Part shown: positions 16,299-24,693 of the stretch, one piece after another
How the letters are laid out: every line of letters starts with the position of its first letter
Numbering within the stretch: position 1 is the first letter of the stretch
Assembly: GCA_003141195.1 (NCBI GenBank)
Contig: PLLC01000011.1
Span: 1-37,670 of the forward strand
DNA: 37,670 bases
Reading direction: 5' to 3'
Source: Syntrophaceae bacterium
Lineage (GTDB): Bacteria > Desulfobacterota > Syntrophia > Syntrophales > UBA5619
Notes under the pieces: model-generated
The model's input: the letters and a program-made list of their open reading frames with translations, nothing else
Told to the model about the DNA's origin: nothing
Databases searched by the model: none
Translations under genes and position numbers: made by a program

Positions 16299-17132
16299 AT
16301 GGGAAAGGATTTCCGAAAAAGATTCTGTAAGAATCGAATGGCGGTCGCGGGGAGCGTCATTGTCATCGTTCTGTTCGCCGTCTCTCTCCTCGCACCCTGG
16401 CTTGCCCCCCATGACCCGAATGCCATCGACCTCGTGAACGTCCTCGCCCCGCCCTCGGGGGGACACCCCTTCGGGACGGATCCGCTCGGGCGGGACGTGC
16501 TTTCCCGGATGATCTGGGGGGCGGGGATTTCCCTCAAGGTGGGCTTCGTCGCGACCGGGATCGCTATCCTCATCGGGACGATTCTCGGGGCGCTTTCCGG
16601 CTACTACGGCCGGTGGGTGGACGCGGTAATCATGCGGTTCGTGGACATCATGCTCTGCTTTCCGGCTTTTTTCCTCATCCTCGCCGTGATCGCGATCCTG
16701 GAGCCCTCCATCTGGAACATCATGATCGTCATCGGCCTCACCGGCTGGATGGGGGTGACCCGGCTCGTCCGGGCGGACTTCATCTCCCTCAAGGAGAGGG
16801 ACTTCGTTCAGGCGGCCCGGGCGATCGGCGCCGGGGACCTCCGGATCATCTTCCTCCACATCCTCCCGAATGCGATGGCGTCGGTCCTGGTTACGGCAAC
16901 GCTCGGTGTGGCGGGGGCGATCCTCACGGAATCCGCCCTGAGTTTCCTCGGCATCGGGGTTCAGCCGCCCACGCCAAGCTGGGGGAACATCCTCACGGCG
17001 GGGAAGGACAACATCGACATCGCCTGGTGGCTCTCCTTCTACCCGGGGCTCGCCATTCTGATTACCGTACTGGGCTACAACCTCCTGGGGGAGGGAATCC
17101 GGGACGCGCTCGACCCCAGGCTTCGACGCTAG
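16299..17132 (+). CDS. Dipeptide/oligopeptide ABC transporter permease, DppC type
   Basis: The partner DppC/OppC-type permease, 277 residues. It opens with a short cytoplasmic tail and first helix (MAVAGSVIVIVLFAVSLLAP), then the periplasmic APPSGGHPFGTDPLGRDVLSR motif that marks DppC proteins. The EAA loop is KERDFVQAARAIGAGDLRIIF leading to LPNAM, and the C-terminal YNLLGEGIRDALDPRLRR is typical. It follows dppB-like after nine bases. The binding protein and the two ATPases that complete such transporters are not beside these genes. Confidence 0.93.
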   Translation: MGKDFRKRFCKNRMAVAGSVIVIVLFAVSLLAPWLAPHDPNAIDLVNVLAPPSGGHPFGTDPLGRDVLSRMIWGAGISLKVGFVATGIAILIGTILGALSGYYGRWVDAVIMRFVDIMLCFPAFFLILAVIAILEPSIWNIMIVIGLTGWMGVTRLVRADFISLKERDFVQAARAIGAGDLRIIFLHILPNAMASVLVTATLGVAGAILTESALSFLGIGVQPPTPSWGNILTAGKDNIDIAWWLSFYPGLAILITVLGYNLLGEGIRDALDPRLRR

Positions 17133-17133
17133 C

Positions 17134-17255
17134 AGGCTGTTGAAAAACGCCCATCTGCTGCGTTTCCCTCATCCTTCGCCGTTCAACGTACCAGACAGTA
17201 CGCCTCACGGCTCAGGATTTCGGGGGCCTTGCATCCGGACATTTTTGAACAGCCT
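17134..17255 (-). repeat. Dispersed ~120-bp repeat, copy B (opposite orientation to copy A)
   Basis: This is the inverted partner of 14121-14240, beginning AGGCTGTTGAAAAACGCCC and ending TTTTTGAACAGCCT. It lies exactly between the stop of the DppC-like permease (17132) and the stop of the convergent CNNM-type gene (17267). In this position its strong fold could also act as a two-way terminator. Confidence 0.85.
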
Positions 17256-17266
17256 GTTAAAGGTCC

Positions 17267-18619
17267 CTAACGGATGGCTCCGCCGTTTTCCGGAGGCGCT
17301 GCGCCGGCGGCCAATACCTCTCGTTTTGCGATCCGAACCTTGAGGATGGCCGTCTTCGTTACCTCTTCACAGGAGATCAGATACTCCCGCCATTCGATTT
17401 TTTCCCCTTTTTCCGGGAACTTCCCCAGACGGTCGAGAATCAGACCGGCCAGAGTGTCGTAGGGGAGTCCCTCGCCGGGCGTGATGCCGAGATGTTCCTC
17501 CAGTTCATTGACGGGCAGGAGTGCGTCTACCAGCAGGCTCCCGTCCGGGAGCTTCTGCACCCGGCGCATCTCGCCGATGTCGTGCTCGTCCTCGATCTCC
17601 CCCACGAGTTCCTCCAGAAGGTCCTCCGTCGTGGCGAGGCCGCTGAGGATCCCGTATTCGTCCACGACCAGCGCCATCTGGATCCGCCTGCGTTGCATCT
17701 CCTTGAGGAGGCTGCTCACCTTCTTCCCCTCAGGGACAAAAAGAGGGACGCGGACGATCCCGGCGATGTCGAACTCTTTTTCCGTACACAGGTTTCCGAT
17801 CAGGATGTCCTTCGTGTGGACGAAACCGACCACATGGTCCATGTCACCCCGGATAACCGGATAGCGGGTGTACATATTTTCCCGGACGGTCCGGAGCATC
17901 TCTTCCCGCGGCAGCTCCAGGTTGATCGCGACGATCCGTGCCCGGGGCACCATGACCTCGCGGACAAAGGTGTGCGAGAATTCGAAGATGTTCTCGATGT
18001 AGCGGTGTTCGGTCTCGGTCAGCGCGCCTGCTTCGCTTCCCTCCGCGAGGAAATGCTGTACCTCCTCGCGAGTGACGAAGGCCTGTCCCCCCTTCGGCGT
18101 AATTCCCAGAAGCGAAAGAACGGCCCGATTGGAAAAGGTCAGAAACCGGACGACAACCGCCGCGACGACCGACAGGAGATGGATCGGCCGGGCGACGTTC
18201 AAGGCGATCCGGTCTGCGTACTGCAGACCGATGGTCTTGGGCGCCAGTTCGCCAAGGACGAGGAAGAGGTACGATATCCCCAGCACAACGATGGCGAGGG
18301 AAAGGGGCTCTGCCGCATGGCGGATGAACGGGACGGGCACGGCTTGGAGCAGGGGCTTGAGATATTGGACCGCCGCTGAACCGCCTATGGCCGAGGCGAG
18401 CGAGCCGATGACCGTGACGCCAATCTGCACGGTTGCGAGAAAACGGTGGGGGTCCTTCTGGATCTGCTCGACGAGCCTGGCCTCGCGGTTGCCGGCCGAG
18501 GCGAGGCTGGCGATCCGGCTCTTGCGTGCGGAAAGGACTGCAAGCTCGGCGCCGGCGAAAAAACCGTTGACCAAAATCAGAAGAAAAATGATCACAAATT
18601 CATTCAAGATCGGTTCCAA
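17267..18619 (-). CDS. CNNM/CorC-HlyC family membrane protein
   Basis: A 450-residue hemolysin C/CorC-type (UPF0053) protein. The N-terminal half is a DUF21 membrane domain of three to four helices with the expected GFFAGAELAVLSARKSRI and GVTVIGSLASAIGG segments. The middle has two CBS domains (from about VMVPRARIVAINLELP to GLATTEDLLEELVGEI), and the end is the CorC_HlyC small domain. Relatives act in Mg2+/Co2+ export or tolerance; the exact ion is not decidable. The start is TTG, preceded by a strong AAGGAGG, which settles it. Nothing near it suggests a specific partner. Confidence 0.9.
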   Translation of the reverse strand: MEPILNEFVIIFLLILVNGFFAGAELAVLSARKSRIASLASAGNREARLVEQIQKDPHRFLATVQIGVTVIGSLASAIGGSAAVQYLKPLLQAVPVPFIRHAAEPLSLAIVVLGISYLFLVLGELAPKTIGLQYADRIALNVARPIHLLSVVAAVVVRFLTFSNRAVLSLLGITPKGGQAFVTREEVQHFLAEGSEAGALTETEHRYIENIFEFSHTFVREVMVPRARIVAINLELPREEMLRTVRENMYTRYPVIRGDMDHVVGFVHTKDILIGNLCTEKEFDIAGIVRVPLFVPEGKKVSSLLKEMQRRRIQMALVVDEYGILSGLATTEDLLEELVGEIEDEHDIGEMRRVQKLPDGSLLVDALLPVNELEEHLGITPGEGLPYDTLAGLILDRLGKFPEKGEKIEWREYLISCEEVTKTAILKVRIAKREVLAAGAAPPENGGAIR

Positions 18620-18757
18620 GGTTCTCTCCCTCCTTGAGAGATGAAATCATGATACGTTTTCTTCCGCGATGCTCAAACCGAAGGAAAAGCCGGCCGACGT
18701 GGACGCTTGGCGGAAAATTTTACGGAGAGCCACACATTGCGGCGGCTATCCTTTCTT

Positions 18758-19432
18758 TCAGGGCTTTCCTTTTTTTCTCAATAGGTTGAGCAGCGCTTCG
18801 TGGTAATACCAGGCCAGAAGCGTGACCAGAACGCTGATTCCGAGGATGGCCACCATGGCGCTATTCTGGTCGTTGCGTGCGCAACTTCCGCTCACGGAGA
18901 GCATGATGGTGCCCAAGAGCCGTCCGGCGGTGCAGAGGATGAGGAAGGTTGTCGCCCTCATGCGGCTGAGGCCGACGATGTAGGAGAGGGCGTCCTTCGG
19001 GAAGCCGGGGATCAGAAACAGGATGAAGGTGACCGGAACGCCCCGGTGCTCCATGAAGTAATCGTACTTTTCGATGATCTGGGGGGTGATGATCTTCTCC
19101 ACGAACGGCAGGCCGAGCCAGCGGGCCAGCAGAAAGGCAAACCAGGAGCCGATGGCAAGGCCGATTGTGGAATAGAGCGTTCCCAGGATGGGTCCATAGA
19201 GATATCCGCCGATGAAACCGCTGATCTCTCCGGGAATCGGCGCGATCAGGACCTGAAGGATCTGGAGACCGATGAAAATCACTACGGAGAGGGAACCGAA
19301 GGAGCTTACGAAATGGGTGAGCTTCCTCCGGCTGAGGAAGAGGCTGTAGAGGTCGTAATGGAAGAAAAGGAAAACGCCGGCGAGGATAAGCGCAAGCAGG
19401 AGCGCAATCTTAAAGATGTCATCTCTGTTCAT
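18758..19432 (-). CDS. VTT-domain (TVP38/TMEM64, DedA-like) membrane protein
   Basis: A 224-residue inner-membrane protein with the VTT fold. Key segments are PGEISGFIGGYLYGPILGTL (re-entrant loop), GLAIGSWFAFLLARWLG and the GFPKDALSYIVGLSRM repeat. About five to six membrane segments are visible. VTT proteins have been linked to lipid scrambling and undecaprenyl-phosphate recycling; for the TVP38 branch the role is less settled. It is transcribed away from the TauE-like gene. Confidence 0.87.
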   Translation of the reverse strand: MNRDDIFKIALLLALILAGVFLFFHYDLYSLFLSRRKLTHFVSSFGSLSVVIFIGLQILQVLIAPIPGEISGFIGGYLYGPILGTLYSTIGLAIGSWFAFLLARWLGLPFVEKIITPQIIEKYDYFMEHRGVPVTFILFLIPGFPKDALSYIVGLSRMRATTFLILCTAGRLLGTIMLSVSGSCARNDQNSAMVAILGISVLVTLLAWYYHEALLNLLRKKGKP

Positions 19433-19710
19433 GGTTCCGTGACCGGTTTGACCGTGGATCTCTTTTTCCCGGGGAGCACGCAGCGCCGGGACCCTTCCGC
19501 ACCCTGTCCGTTTGCCGGAAAGGATCTGCCATGTAAATTAACAAAAGGATCGGCGATTGTAAAGCGGGATATTTCAAACAAAACAGTTGACGCCGCATTT
19601 CCGCCTGTAGTAGATCCGCAAACCTCCGGAGATGCGGGTGGGGCTCGGTGCCGGATGGAAATGCCGGGGAGGATGACTTCCCGGGGATTTTCTTCAGATT
19701 GAGGTGGGTT
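19433..19710. promoter_or_regulatory. Divergent intergenic region (VTT gene / TauE-like gene)
   Basis: Two divergent genes share 278 bases. A TTGACG is seen near 19586 on the plus strand without a good -10, so the promoters are not clear. No RNA gene or repeat is recognised. Confidence 0.3.
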
Positions 19711-20475
19711 ATGGCCGGTCTTTGGGTGGGTCTGGTTGCCGGCGTTCTGGGTGGTCTCCTCGGGGTGGGCGGCGGGTTGGTCGTGGTGCCCCTGATGACG
19801 GATGTGCTCAAATTCCGGCAGCAGGAAGCCCACGGCACCAGCCTCGTGGTTGTCGTCTTCACCGCTGTGGCGGGATCGTTCATCTACTATCTCCACGGTT
19901 CGGCGGATATTCCGGCCTCTGCGCTCCTAGCGGCGATGGCCCTCTGCACGGTCCGCTTCGGCGCGAAATACTGCTGTTTCCTGCCGGAATGGAAACTGAA
20001 GCGGTATTTCGGCGGTTTCCTCCTCTTCATCTCCCTGCTGTTGATCCTGAAGACCCTTCTGCCGCACGCCGCGGAAGACTCATTGCCGGCCTGGATCCGA
20101 TGGATCGTCCTGGTCCTCCTCGGCCTCCTGACCGGTTTCATCTCAGGGATGATGGGGGTGGGCGGCGGCAGTTTCATGATACCGATGATGGTCCTCTGCG
20201 CCGGCATCGACCAGCATACCGCCCAGGGGATCTCCCTGCTCGCCATGATTCCGGCCTCGACGGCCGGGGTGTGGACCCACTGGAAGATGGGTAATGTCCG
20301 CACAGGCATCCTGCCCGGCCTCATCGCCGGTGTGCTGGCGGGGGTCTTTGTCGGTGCAAGCTTTGCCCATCTCATCCCGGAGATGGAACTTCGTCTCATT
20401 TATGCGGTCCTCCTCCTTTACATTGCAGTTCGGTATTTACGGGCAAAATCCCGGCCTGGACCGGCTTGCATGTAG
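19711..20475 (+). CDS. TauE/SafE-family sulfite/anion permease
   Basis: A 254-residue polytopic inner-membrane protein of the TauE/SafE family. It has two halves that each begin with the family signature: GVLGGLLGVGGGLVVVPLM near residue 11, and FISGMMGVGGGSFMIPMMV in the second half. Family members export sulfite, sulfoacetate or other small organic anions; some relatives take up formate-like anions. The ATG at 19711 has GAGGTGG before it and removes 21 doubtful residues of the longer frame. It is not clearly tied to its neighbours; the oxalate block starts 225 bases later. Confidence 0.87.
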   Translation: MAGLWVGLVAGVLGGLLGVGGGLVVVPLMTDVLKFRQQEAHGTSLVVVVFTAVAGSFIYYLHGSADIPASALLAAMALCTVRFGAKYCCFLPEWKLKRYFGGFLLFISLLLILKTLLPHAAEDSLPAWIRWIVLVLLGLLTGFISGMMGVGGGSFMIPMMVLCAGIDQHTAQGISLLAMIPASTAGVWTHWKMGNVRTGILPGLIAGVLAGVFVGASFAHLIPEMELRLIYAVLLLYIAVRYLRAKSRPGPACM

Positions 20476-20612
20476 AAGACGGGCAGGGGTTGCACCGCTT
20501 CCCTCCGGTCCCATGTCACACATAATAGGTTTCGCGTTCCAACCCCGCGATTTCCTCTCCAATAAAATCATTAAACCGGACAGTTTATCTGCCCCTGACG
20601 CCGAAATATTTC

Positions 20613-20641
20613 TTGACAAACAGAATAAGGCGTAATAGGTA
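20613..20641 (+). promoter_or_regulatory. Candidate promoter of the AAA+ / oxalate operon
   Basis: A perfect TTGACA (20613-20618) is followed by a 17-base spacer and TAGGTA (20636-20641), a poor -10. It lies just before the palindromic operator and 60-90 bases before the AAA+ gene. Confidence 0.4.
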
Positions 20642-20651
20642 CAGATACCCG

Positions 20652-20663
20652 TTGGTCCAACCA
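20652..20663. promoter_or_regulatory. Candidate FadR/PdhR-type GntR operator
   Basis: TTGGTCCAACCA contains TGGT-CCA-ACCA, which matches the TGGTnnnACCA core of operators known for FadR/PdhR-class regulators (PdhR box AATTGGTnnnACCAATT). It starts about ten bases after the proposed -10, where a bound repressor would block transcription. The operon it precedes encodes a FadR-type regulator, so autoregulation is the natural reading. I found no second copy near the later genes of the operon. Confidence 0.55.
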
Positions 20664-20699
20664 GCAGTCCAATAATATAAGAATCTCTTAGGGTTTTTT

Positions 20700-22847
20700 A
20701 TGTTTGACGAGTCTCGGGTATCCGAAATTGAATTAAAAGTGGCGGAGGTTTTCATCGAAGACGTTGGCAAGGGGTTGGCGCGCTTTGACCCTGACGACGT
20801 TAAGGCCTTAGGCGCTTCTCTTGGTGATATCGTTGAGATTATTGGAGAAAAAAATACCGTCGCCAGAATTTCAGGGATTTTCCCCGAACATATTGGCAAA
20901 AAAATAATCCAAATTGACGGAAATACCCGTGAGAACGCCAGGGTTCAGGTAGGCGGCACGGTGAAGATTAAAAAGGCGCCCCGGAAAACCGCAACCATGA
21001 TCGTTCTCACCCCGATCGATTCCGGAAACTGGTGGCCTGACGAAAGCGAGGTGGGATACATCGGCAAGGTCCTGCAGGGGTTGGCGGTGATTGCCGGCGA
21101 CAAACTGAATATTCCGCTTTTCGGGGGCAAGGACCGTTTCTTTTCCGTTGATGGCACTTCGCCCTCCGGAGCGGTCATCATCAACCAGCACACCAAGTTC
21201 AAGGTCAACAAACCCGACTATACCGTAGCGGCGGACTCCCGTATTTCTTATGAAGATATCGGCGGATTGGATCGGGAGTTGAGATCCATTCGGGAGATGG
21301 TGGAAATCCCCCTGCGTTACGGGGAAATCTTCGACAGATTGGGCGTCGAGGCGCCGAAAGGGTTGCTCCTCTACGGACCGCCGGGAACCGGAAAGACCCT
21401 CATTGCCCGTGCCATTGCGGGAGAGGCAAAGCTCCACTTTATCAAAATCAACGGGCCGGAAATTATCCAAAAATATTACGGTGACAGCGAGGCCAGGTTG
21501 CGCGAGATATTTGAAGAGGCAACGCGCAAAGCTCCGAGCGTCATCTTTATCGATGAAATTGACGCCATTGCCCCGAAGCGCGCCGAGGTTGTGGGGGATG
21601 TGGAAAAGAGGGTGGTGGCACAGCTTCTGGCGCTTATGGACGGAACGGTTCCCCGCGGTCATGTTCTCGTAATCGGCGCGACCAATGTCCCGGAAATGAT
21701 AGACCCTGCGTTGCGCAGACCGGGCCGGTTTGATCGGGAAATCGGCCTCTCAGCCCCTCACTCGGACGGACGCCTGGCCATCCTGAAGATTCACAGCCGT
21801 CGTATGCCCCTTGCAACCGATATCGATCTGGATCAGATTGCACAGATTACCCACGGTTTTGTGGGGGCCGATATCGAAGCACTGTGCAAAGAAGCCGGCA
21901 TGGCTGCCGTGCGGAGATATCTGCCGGTGGGCGCTTTGGGAAATTCCGACCGTCTCCCTGTGACTCCGGAAAGCATGCGGATTTCCCGCGAAGATTTTCT
22001 GACGGCCCTCCGTGAGGTTGAACCTACGGCAACCCGTGAATTCTTTAACGAAAGGTCCACCTTGAAGCTCAGCGACATCGGCGGACTGGCCCAAATCAAG
22101 GAGACGCTCCTCTCCATTGTCGATTGGCCGCTTAAATATCCTGAACTTTTCGCTTCGGGCAAGGTCACGTCACGCGGCATCCTGCTGTCCGGCCCTTCCG
22201 GAACCGGGAAGACCATGATGGTAAGGGCTCTTGCCGGGGAAACCGGTATCAATTTTATCCCGATCAGCAGTTCCATCCTTTTTTCAAAATGGCTGGGAGA
22301 ATCGGAAAAGGCACTGCATGGGATATTCAAAAAGGCCAAGCAATCCGCTCCGACCATTCTCTTTTTCGATGAAATCGATGCCTTGGCGCCAAAACGTGGT
22401 GAAGATACAGGATCAGGGGCGGTTGAACGCGTGGCGAGCCAGTTTTTCAACGAACTGGACGGGCTGAGCGATCTGTCTCAGGTGATCGTCATCGGGGCTA
22501 CCAATCGGGAAGACTTGCTCGACCCGGCCCTGGTGCGGCCCGGCCGTCTCGATTACATTCTCAAGTTTTATGCCCCGGATGAGAGGGAGCGACGGGAAAT
22601 ATTCCGCATCAACACCCACGGGAGGCCATTGAGCAGCGACGTGGATCTTGGAGTGCTGGCAAGCATCACGGAGGGGATGGTCGGCTCACACATCGCCTTC
22701 ATATGCAAAAGGGCGACGATGCTGGCCATTGCGGACTTAATCCGGGAACAGCAGGGAAAAAACCACGAAAAGCTTTCCGTGTCCGCAGCACACTTTAAAA
22801 TGGCGATCGAGGAACTCAGAAAAAACGATGAGGCAAGGCAGTGCTGA
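20700..22847 (+). CDS. CDC48/p97-like AAA+ ATPase with two ATPase domains
   Basis: A 715-residue protein with the complete archaeal/eukaryotic CDC48 plan: an N-terminal substrate domain (about 1-180), D1 and D2 AAA+ domains. D1 has Walker A GPPGTGKT 226-233, Walker B VIFIDE 281-286, pore loop KYYG 258-261, sensor ATN and arginine fingers around 340-343. D2 has GPSGTGKT 498-505, ILFFDE 553-558, KWLG 530-533 and Arg613/Arg616. Both domains thus look active. In archaea and eukaryotes such hexamers unfold proteins; bacterial members are less common and poorly known. Its TGA overlaps the start of a GntR gene, and the oxidoreductase genes follow on the same strand. It is probably the first gene of that operon. 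Its composition is somewhat lower in GC than the housekeeping genes, so transfer is possible. Confidence 0.93.
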   Translation: MFDESRVSEIELKVAEVFIEDVGKGLARFDPDDVKALGASLGDIVEIIGEKNTVARISGIFPEHIGKKIIQIDGNTRENARVQVGGTVKIKKAPRKTATMIVLTPIDSGNWWPDESEVGYIGKVLQGLAVIAGDKLNIPLFGGKDRFFSVDGTSPSGAVIINQHTKFKVNKPDYTVAADSRISYEDIGGLDRELRSIREMVEIPLRYGEIFDRLGVEAPKGLLLYGPPGTGKTLIARAIAGEAKLHFIKINGPEIIQKYYGDSEARLREIFEEATRKAPSVIFIDEIDAIAPKRAEVVGDVEKRVVAQLLALMDGTVPRGHVLVIGATNVPEMIDPALRRPGRFDREIGLSAPHSDGRLAILKIHSRRMPLATDIDLDQIAQITHGFVGADIEALCKEAGMAAVRRYLPVGALGNSDRLPVTPESMRISREDFLTALREVEPTATREFFNERSTLKLSDIGGLAQIKETLLSIVDWPLKYPELFASGKVTSRGILLSGPSGTGKTMMVRALAGETGINFIPISSSILFSKWLGESEKALHGIFKKAKQSAPTILFFDEIDALAPKRGEDTGSGAVERVASQFFNELDGLSDLSQVIVIGATNREDLLDPALVRPGRLDYILKFYAPDERERREIFRINTHGRPLSSDVDLGVLASITEGMVGSHIAFICKRATMLAIADLIREQQGKNHEKLSVSAAHFKMAIEELRKNDEARQC

Positions 22848-23551
22848 AACCGGTCGAGAAAAAAAAGGCGTATGAGGACATCGTACAACAGATCCGAACG
22901 CTCATTGAAGAGGGGAAATTGAAGCGGAACGATCATCTCCCCTCCGAACGGGACCTGAGCGAAACCTTTCGGGTATCCCGTACCACCGTTCGGGAGGCCA
23001 TCCGCACCCTCGAATCGATGAAGCTCCTCCAGAGCCGCCAGGGGGACGGCACCTATGTTCTTGCTTCGAGCGAAGAGTCTCTGATCCACCCTTTGGCAGT
23101 GGCCCTTTTTAATGAGAAGGATGACATTCGCGACATCTTCTACATCCGGAAAATTATCGAACCTCACGTTGCCGAGCTGGCTGCGGAAAACGCCACACCG
23201 CAGGAAATTGAAGAGATGGGAAGGATACTGCAGCAGCAGGAAGAGTCTATTAGACGCGGAGAAAACATTATCGAAACCGATTCTGCTTTCCACAATCTTC
23301 TGGTCAAAGCGACGACGAATCGCGTCATGGAACGCCTCATCGCCGCTCTGATCGGTCTTTTAAAACAGTCGCGCCAAAAATATCTTACGGAAGACGAAAA
23401 TTACGAGCGGGCAACAAGATCCCTGGAAGGCCATCAGCGGGTTCTTTCTGCCATCAAAAAGGGTGATGGTAACGCCGCCCGAAAGTCGATGCTGCAACAC
23501 TTAGAAGATATAGAGGGGATTATCTTTAACAAATCGAGAGGGGGTGGTTGA
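22841..23551 (+). CDS. FadR-family GntR transcriptional regulator (FCD domain)
   Basis: A 236-residue DNA-binding regulator. The winged helix-turn-helix is at about 10-75 (LPSERDLSETFRVSRTTVRE, then QGDGTYV). The all-helical FCD effector domain follows, with DSAFHNLLV and EGHQRVLSAIKKGD carrying the Asp/His residues that bind a metal and a small carboxylate in this family (PdhR, LldR, GntR-FadR types). The effector may thus be oxalate or another C2/C3 acid, an inference from family chemistry. The GTG start overlaps the AAA+ stop by seven bases, so the two genes are probably translationally coupled. It precedes the oxidoreductase genes by 86 bases and has a candidate operator at 20652. Confidence 0.9.
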   Translation: MLKPVEKKKAYEDIVQQIRTLIEEGKLKRNDHLPSERDLSETFRVSRTTVREAIRTLESMKLLQSRQGDGTYVLASSEESLIHPLAVALFNEKDDIRDIFYIRKIIEPHVAELAAENATPQEIEEMGRILQQQEESIRRGENIIETDSAFHNLLVKATTNRVMERLIAALIGLLKQSRQKYLTEDENYERATRSLEGHQRVLSAIKKGDGNAARKSMLQHLEDIEGIIFNKSRGGG

Positions 23552-23637
23552 TGTTCCTGTCTCATGAGTTTTCCGATCTTTAGGAAACGCGGAAACAAGG
23601 ATTATCCTAATTTACCCAGAACATCAAGGAGGTGTGT

Positions 23638-24246
23638 ATGGCTAAGGTACACGAAATTACGGTTTGGGCGCGGGGAGTGATTATGGACAAGGAGGGGCGG
23701 GACGTCATCAATATTTTTGCCCAGGCCGCCCAGATGGAAGGCAAGTTTGCGCAGGCATTCGATAATTATGAAGACCTGCCGGACCGCGTGCTCGTCACCG
23801 TCCGCAAATACGTACGGCTCAGCGATGAGGAGATCGAACATAAGTACGTCTACACGAATGATAAACCGGAAGTGGTTGTCGTTATTGAGCCGACCATCGT
23901 GAAAGGCATTGATATCCTGAGAGGTATGGAAAAAGGCGGAACCCTCATCATCAATACCAACCGTTCCATTGAGGACATGCTCAAATTCATTCCCAATGCC
24001 AATCTGCTGGGTACGGTTGCCACGGTGGATGCCGACGCCATCACCGGCGTCCGAACCGTCGATTTTTCCGGTTCGGAAGGCGGTGTTGATACCTCCGGGA
24101 TCGGCAAAGGCATTGCGTCCCCCATGACCGGCGCCATTGCGAAGGTTACCGGCATGATCAAGAAAGAAAATCTCGCCAAGATCGTCAGCGATGTCTCCGG
24201 TATGGAACGGGGATACAACGAGGTCAAAATCAAGAAACTGGGCTAA
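23638..24246 (+). CDS. Oxalate/2-oxoacid:ferredoxin oxidoreductase, gamma subunit
   Basis: A 202-residue gamma subunit of the four-subunit 2-oxoacid:ferredoxin oxidoreductase family. Typical features are the start with ITVWARGVIMDKEGRDVI (a variant of the IRGHGGQG-like beginning), YDD-like contact segments, VVVVIEPTIVKGIDILRGM, and the late TNRSIE and NANLLGTVATVDADAI parts. The ATG at 23638, with AAGGAGGT just ahead, is preferred to the GTG two codons earlier. Family studies give this subunit a structural and CoA-binding role in pyruvate enzymes. The oxalate assignment rests on the alpha subunit and the OxlT gene. In the Moorella enzyme gamma and delta are fused; here they are separate genes. 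Confidence 0.87.
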   Translation: MAKVHEITVWARGVIMDKEGRDVINIFAQAAQMEGKFAQAFDNYEDLPDRVLVTVRKYVRLSDEEIEHKYVYTNDKPEVVVVIEPTIVKGIDILRGMEKGGTLIINTNRSIEDMLKFIPNANLLGTVATVDADAITGVRTVDFSGSEGGVDTSGIGKGIASPMTGAIAKVTGMIKKENLAKIVSDVSGMERGYNEVKIKKLG

Positions 24247-24324
24247 GTCCGCACCACGTATTACCGGGGCGGATCAAGACGGAAATGCTGGACTTAAACA
24301 CAATAGACGAACAAGGAGGATACC

Positions 24325-24678
24325 ATGGCAAAAGAACTTCCCGGGTACGGGACCATAGACGTTCCCAAGGATAGAGTAGTGCCTTTCGGCGCCGTCACAC
24401 CGGCGCCGGTATGCGTCCAGAATATGTTTCAAACATCAAACTGGCGGATTGTCCGCCCTGTGAAGGACGACGAGAAATGCACCCGCTGCCTGATCTGTTA
24501 TTTGTCCTGCCCGGATGCCTGCTGGGTGTACAAGGAAGAAGAAGACGTCATGGAGTGGGTCAACAACTTCTGCAAGGGTTGTCAGATCTGCATCCAGGAG
24601 TGTCCGTCCGGGGCGCTCACCGCGGCGCCTGAACTCGACTTCCCGGATGGCGTGGTTCGTTTGGATAAACCTTTCTAA
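24325..24678 (+). CDS. Oxalate/2-oxoacid:ferredoxin oxidoreductase, delta subunit (2 x 4Fe-4S)
   Basis: A 117-residue ferredoxin-like subunit. Two clusters are ligated by Cys52, 55, 58 and 62 (CTRCLICYLSCPDACW) and Cys83, 86, 89 and 93 (CKGCQICIQECPSGAL). These carry electrons from the TPP site in alpha/beta to external ferredoxin. The N-terminal ~45 residues resemble the extension of POR delta subunits. It follows gamma by 78 bases and precedes alpha by 15 bases. Confidence 0.92.
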   Translation: MAKELPGYGTIDVPKDRVVPFGAVTPAPVCVQNMFQTSNWRIVRPVKDDEKCTRCLICYLSCPDACWVYKEEEDVMEWVNNFCKGCQICIQECPSGALTAAPELDFPDGVVRLDKPF

Positions 24679-24693
24679 AGGAGGAACAATACT

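Noticed and set aside
14769-16859. A 696-codon open frame on the minus strand
   Set aside because: It is antisense to the TIM-barrel gene and both permeases, all with clear motifs, and it is rich in Asp, Gly and Glu as composition artefacts are.
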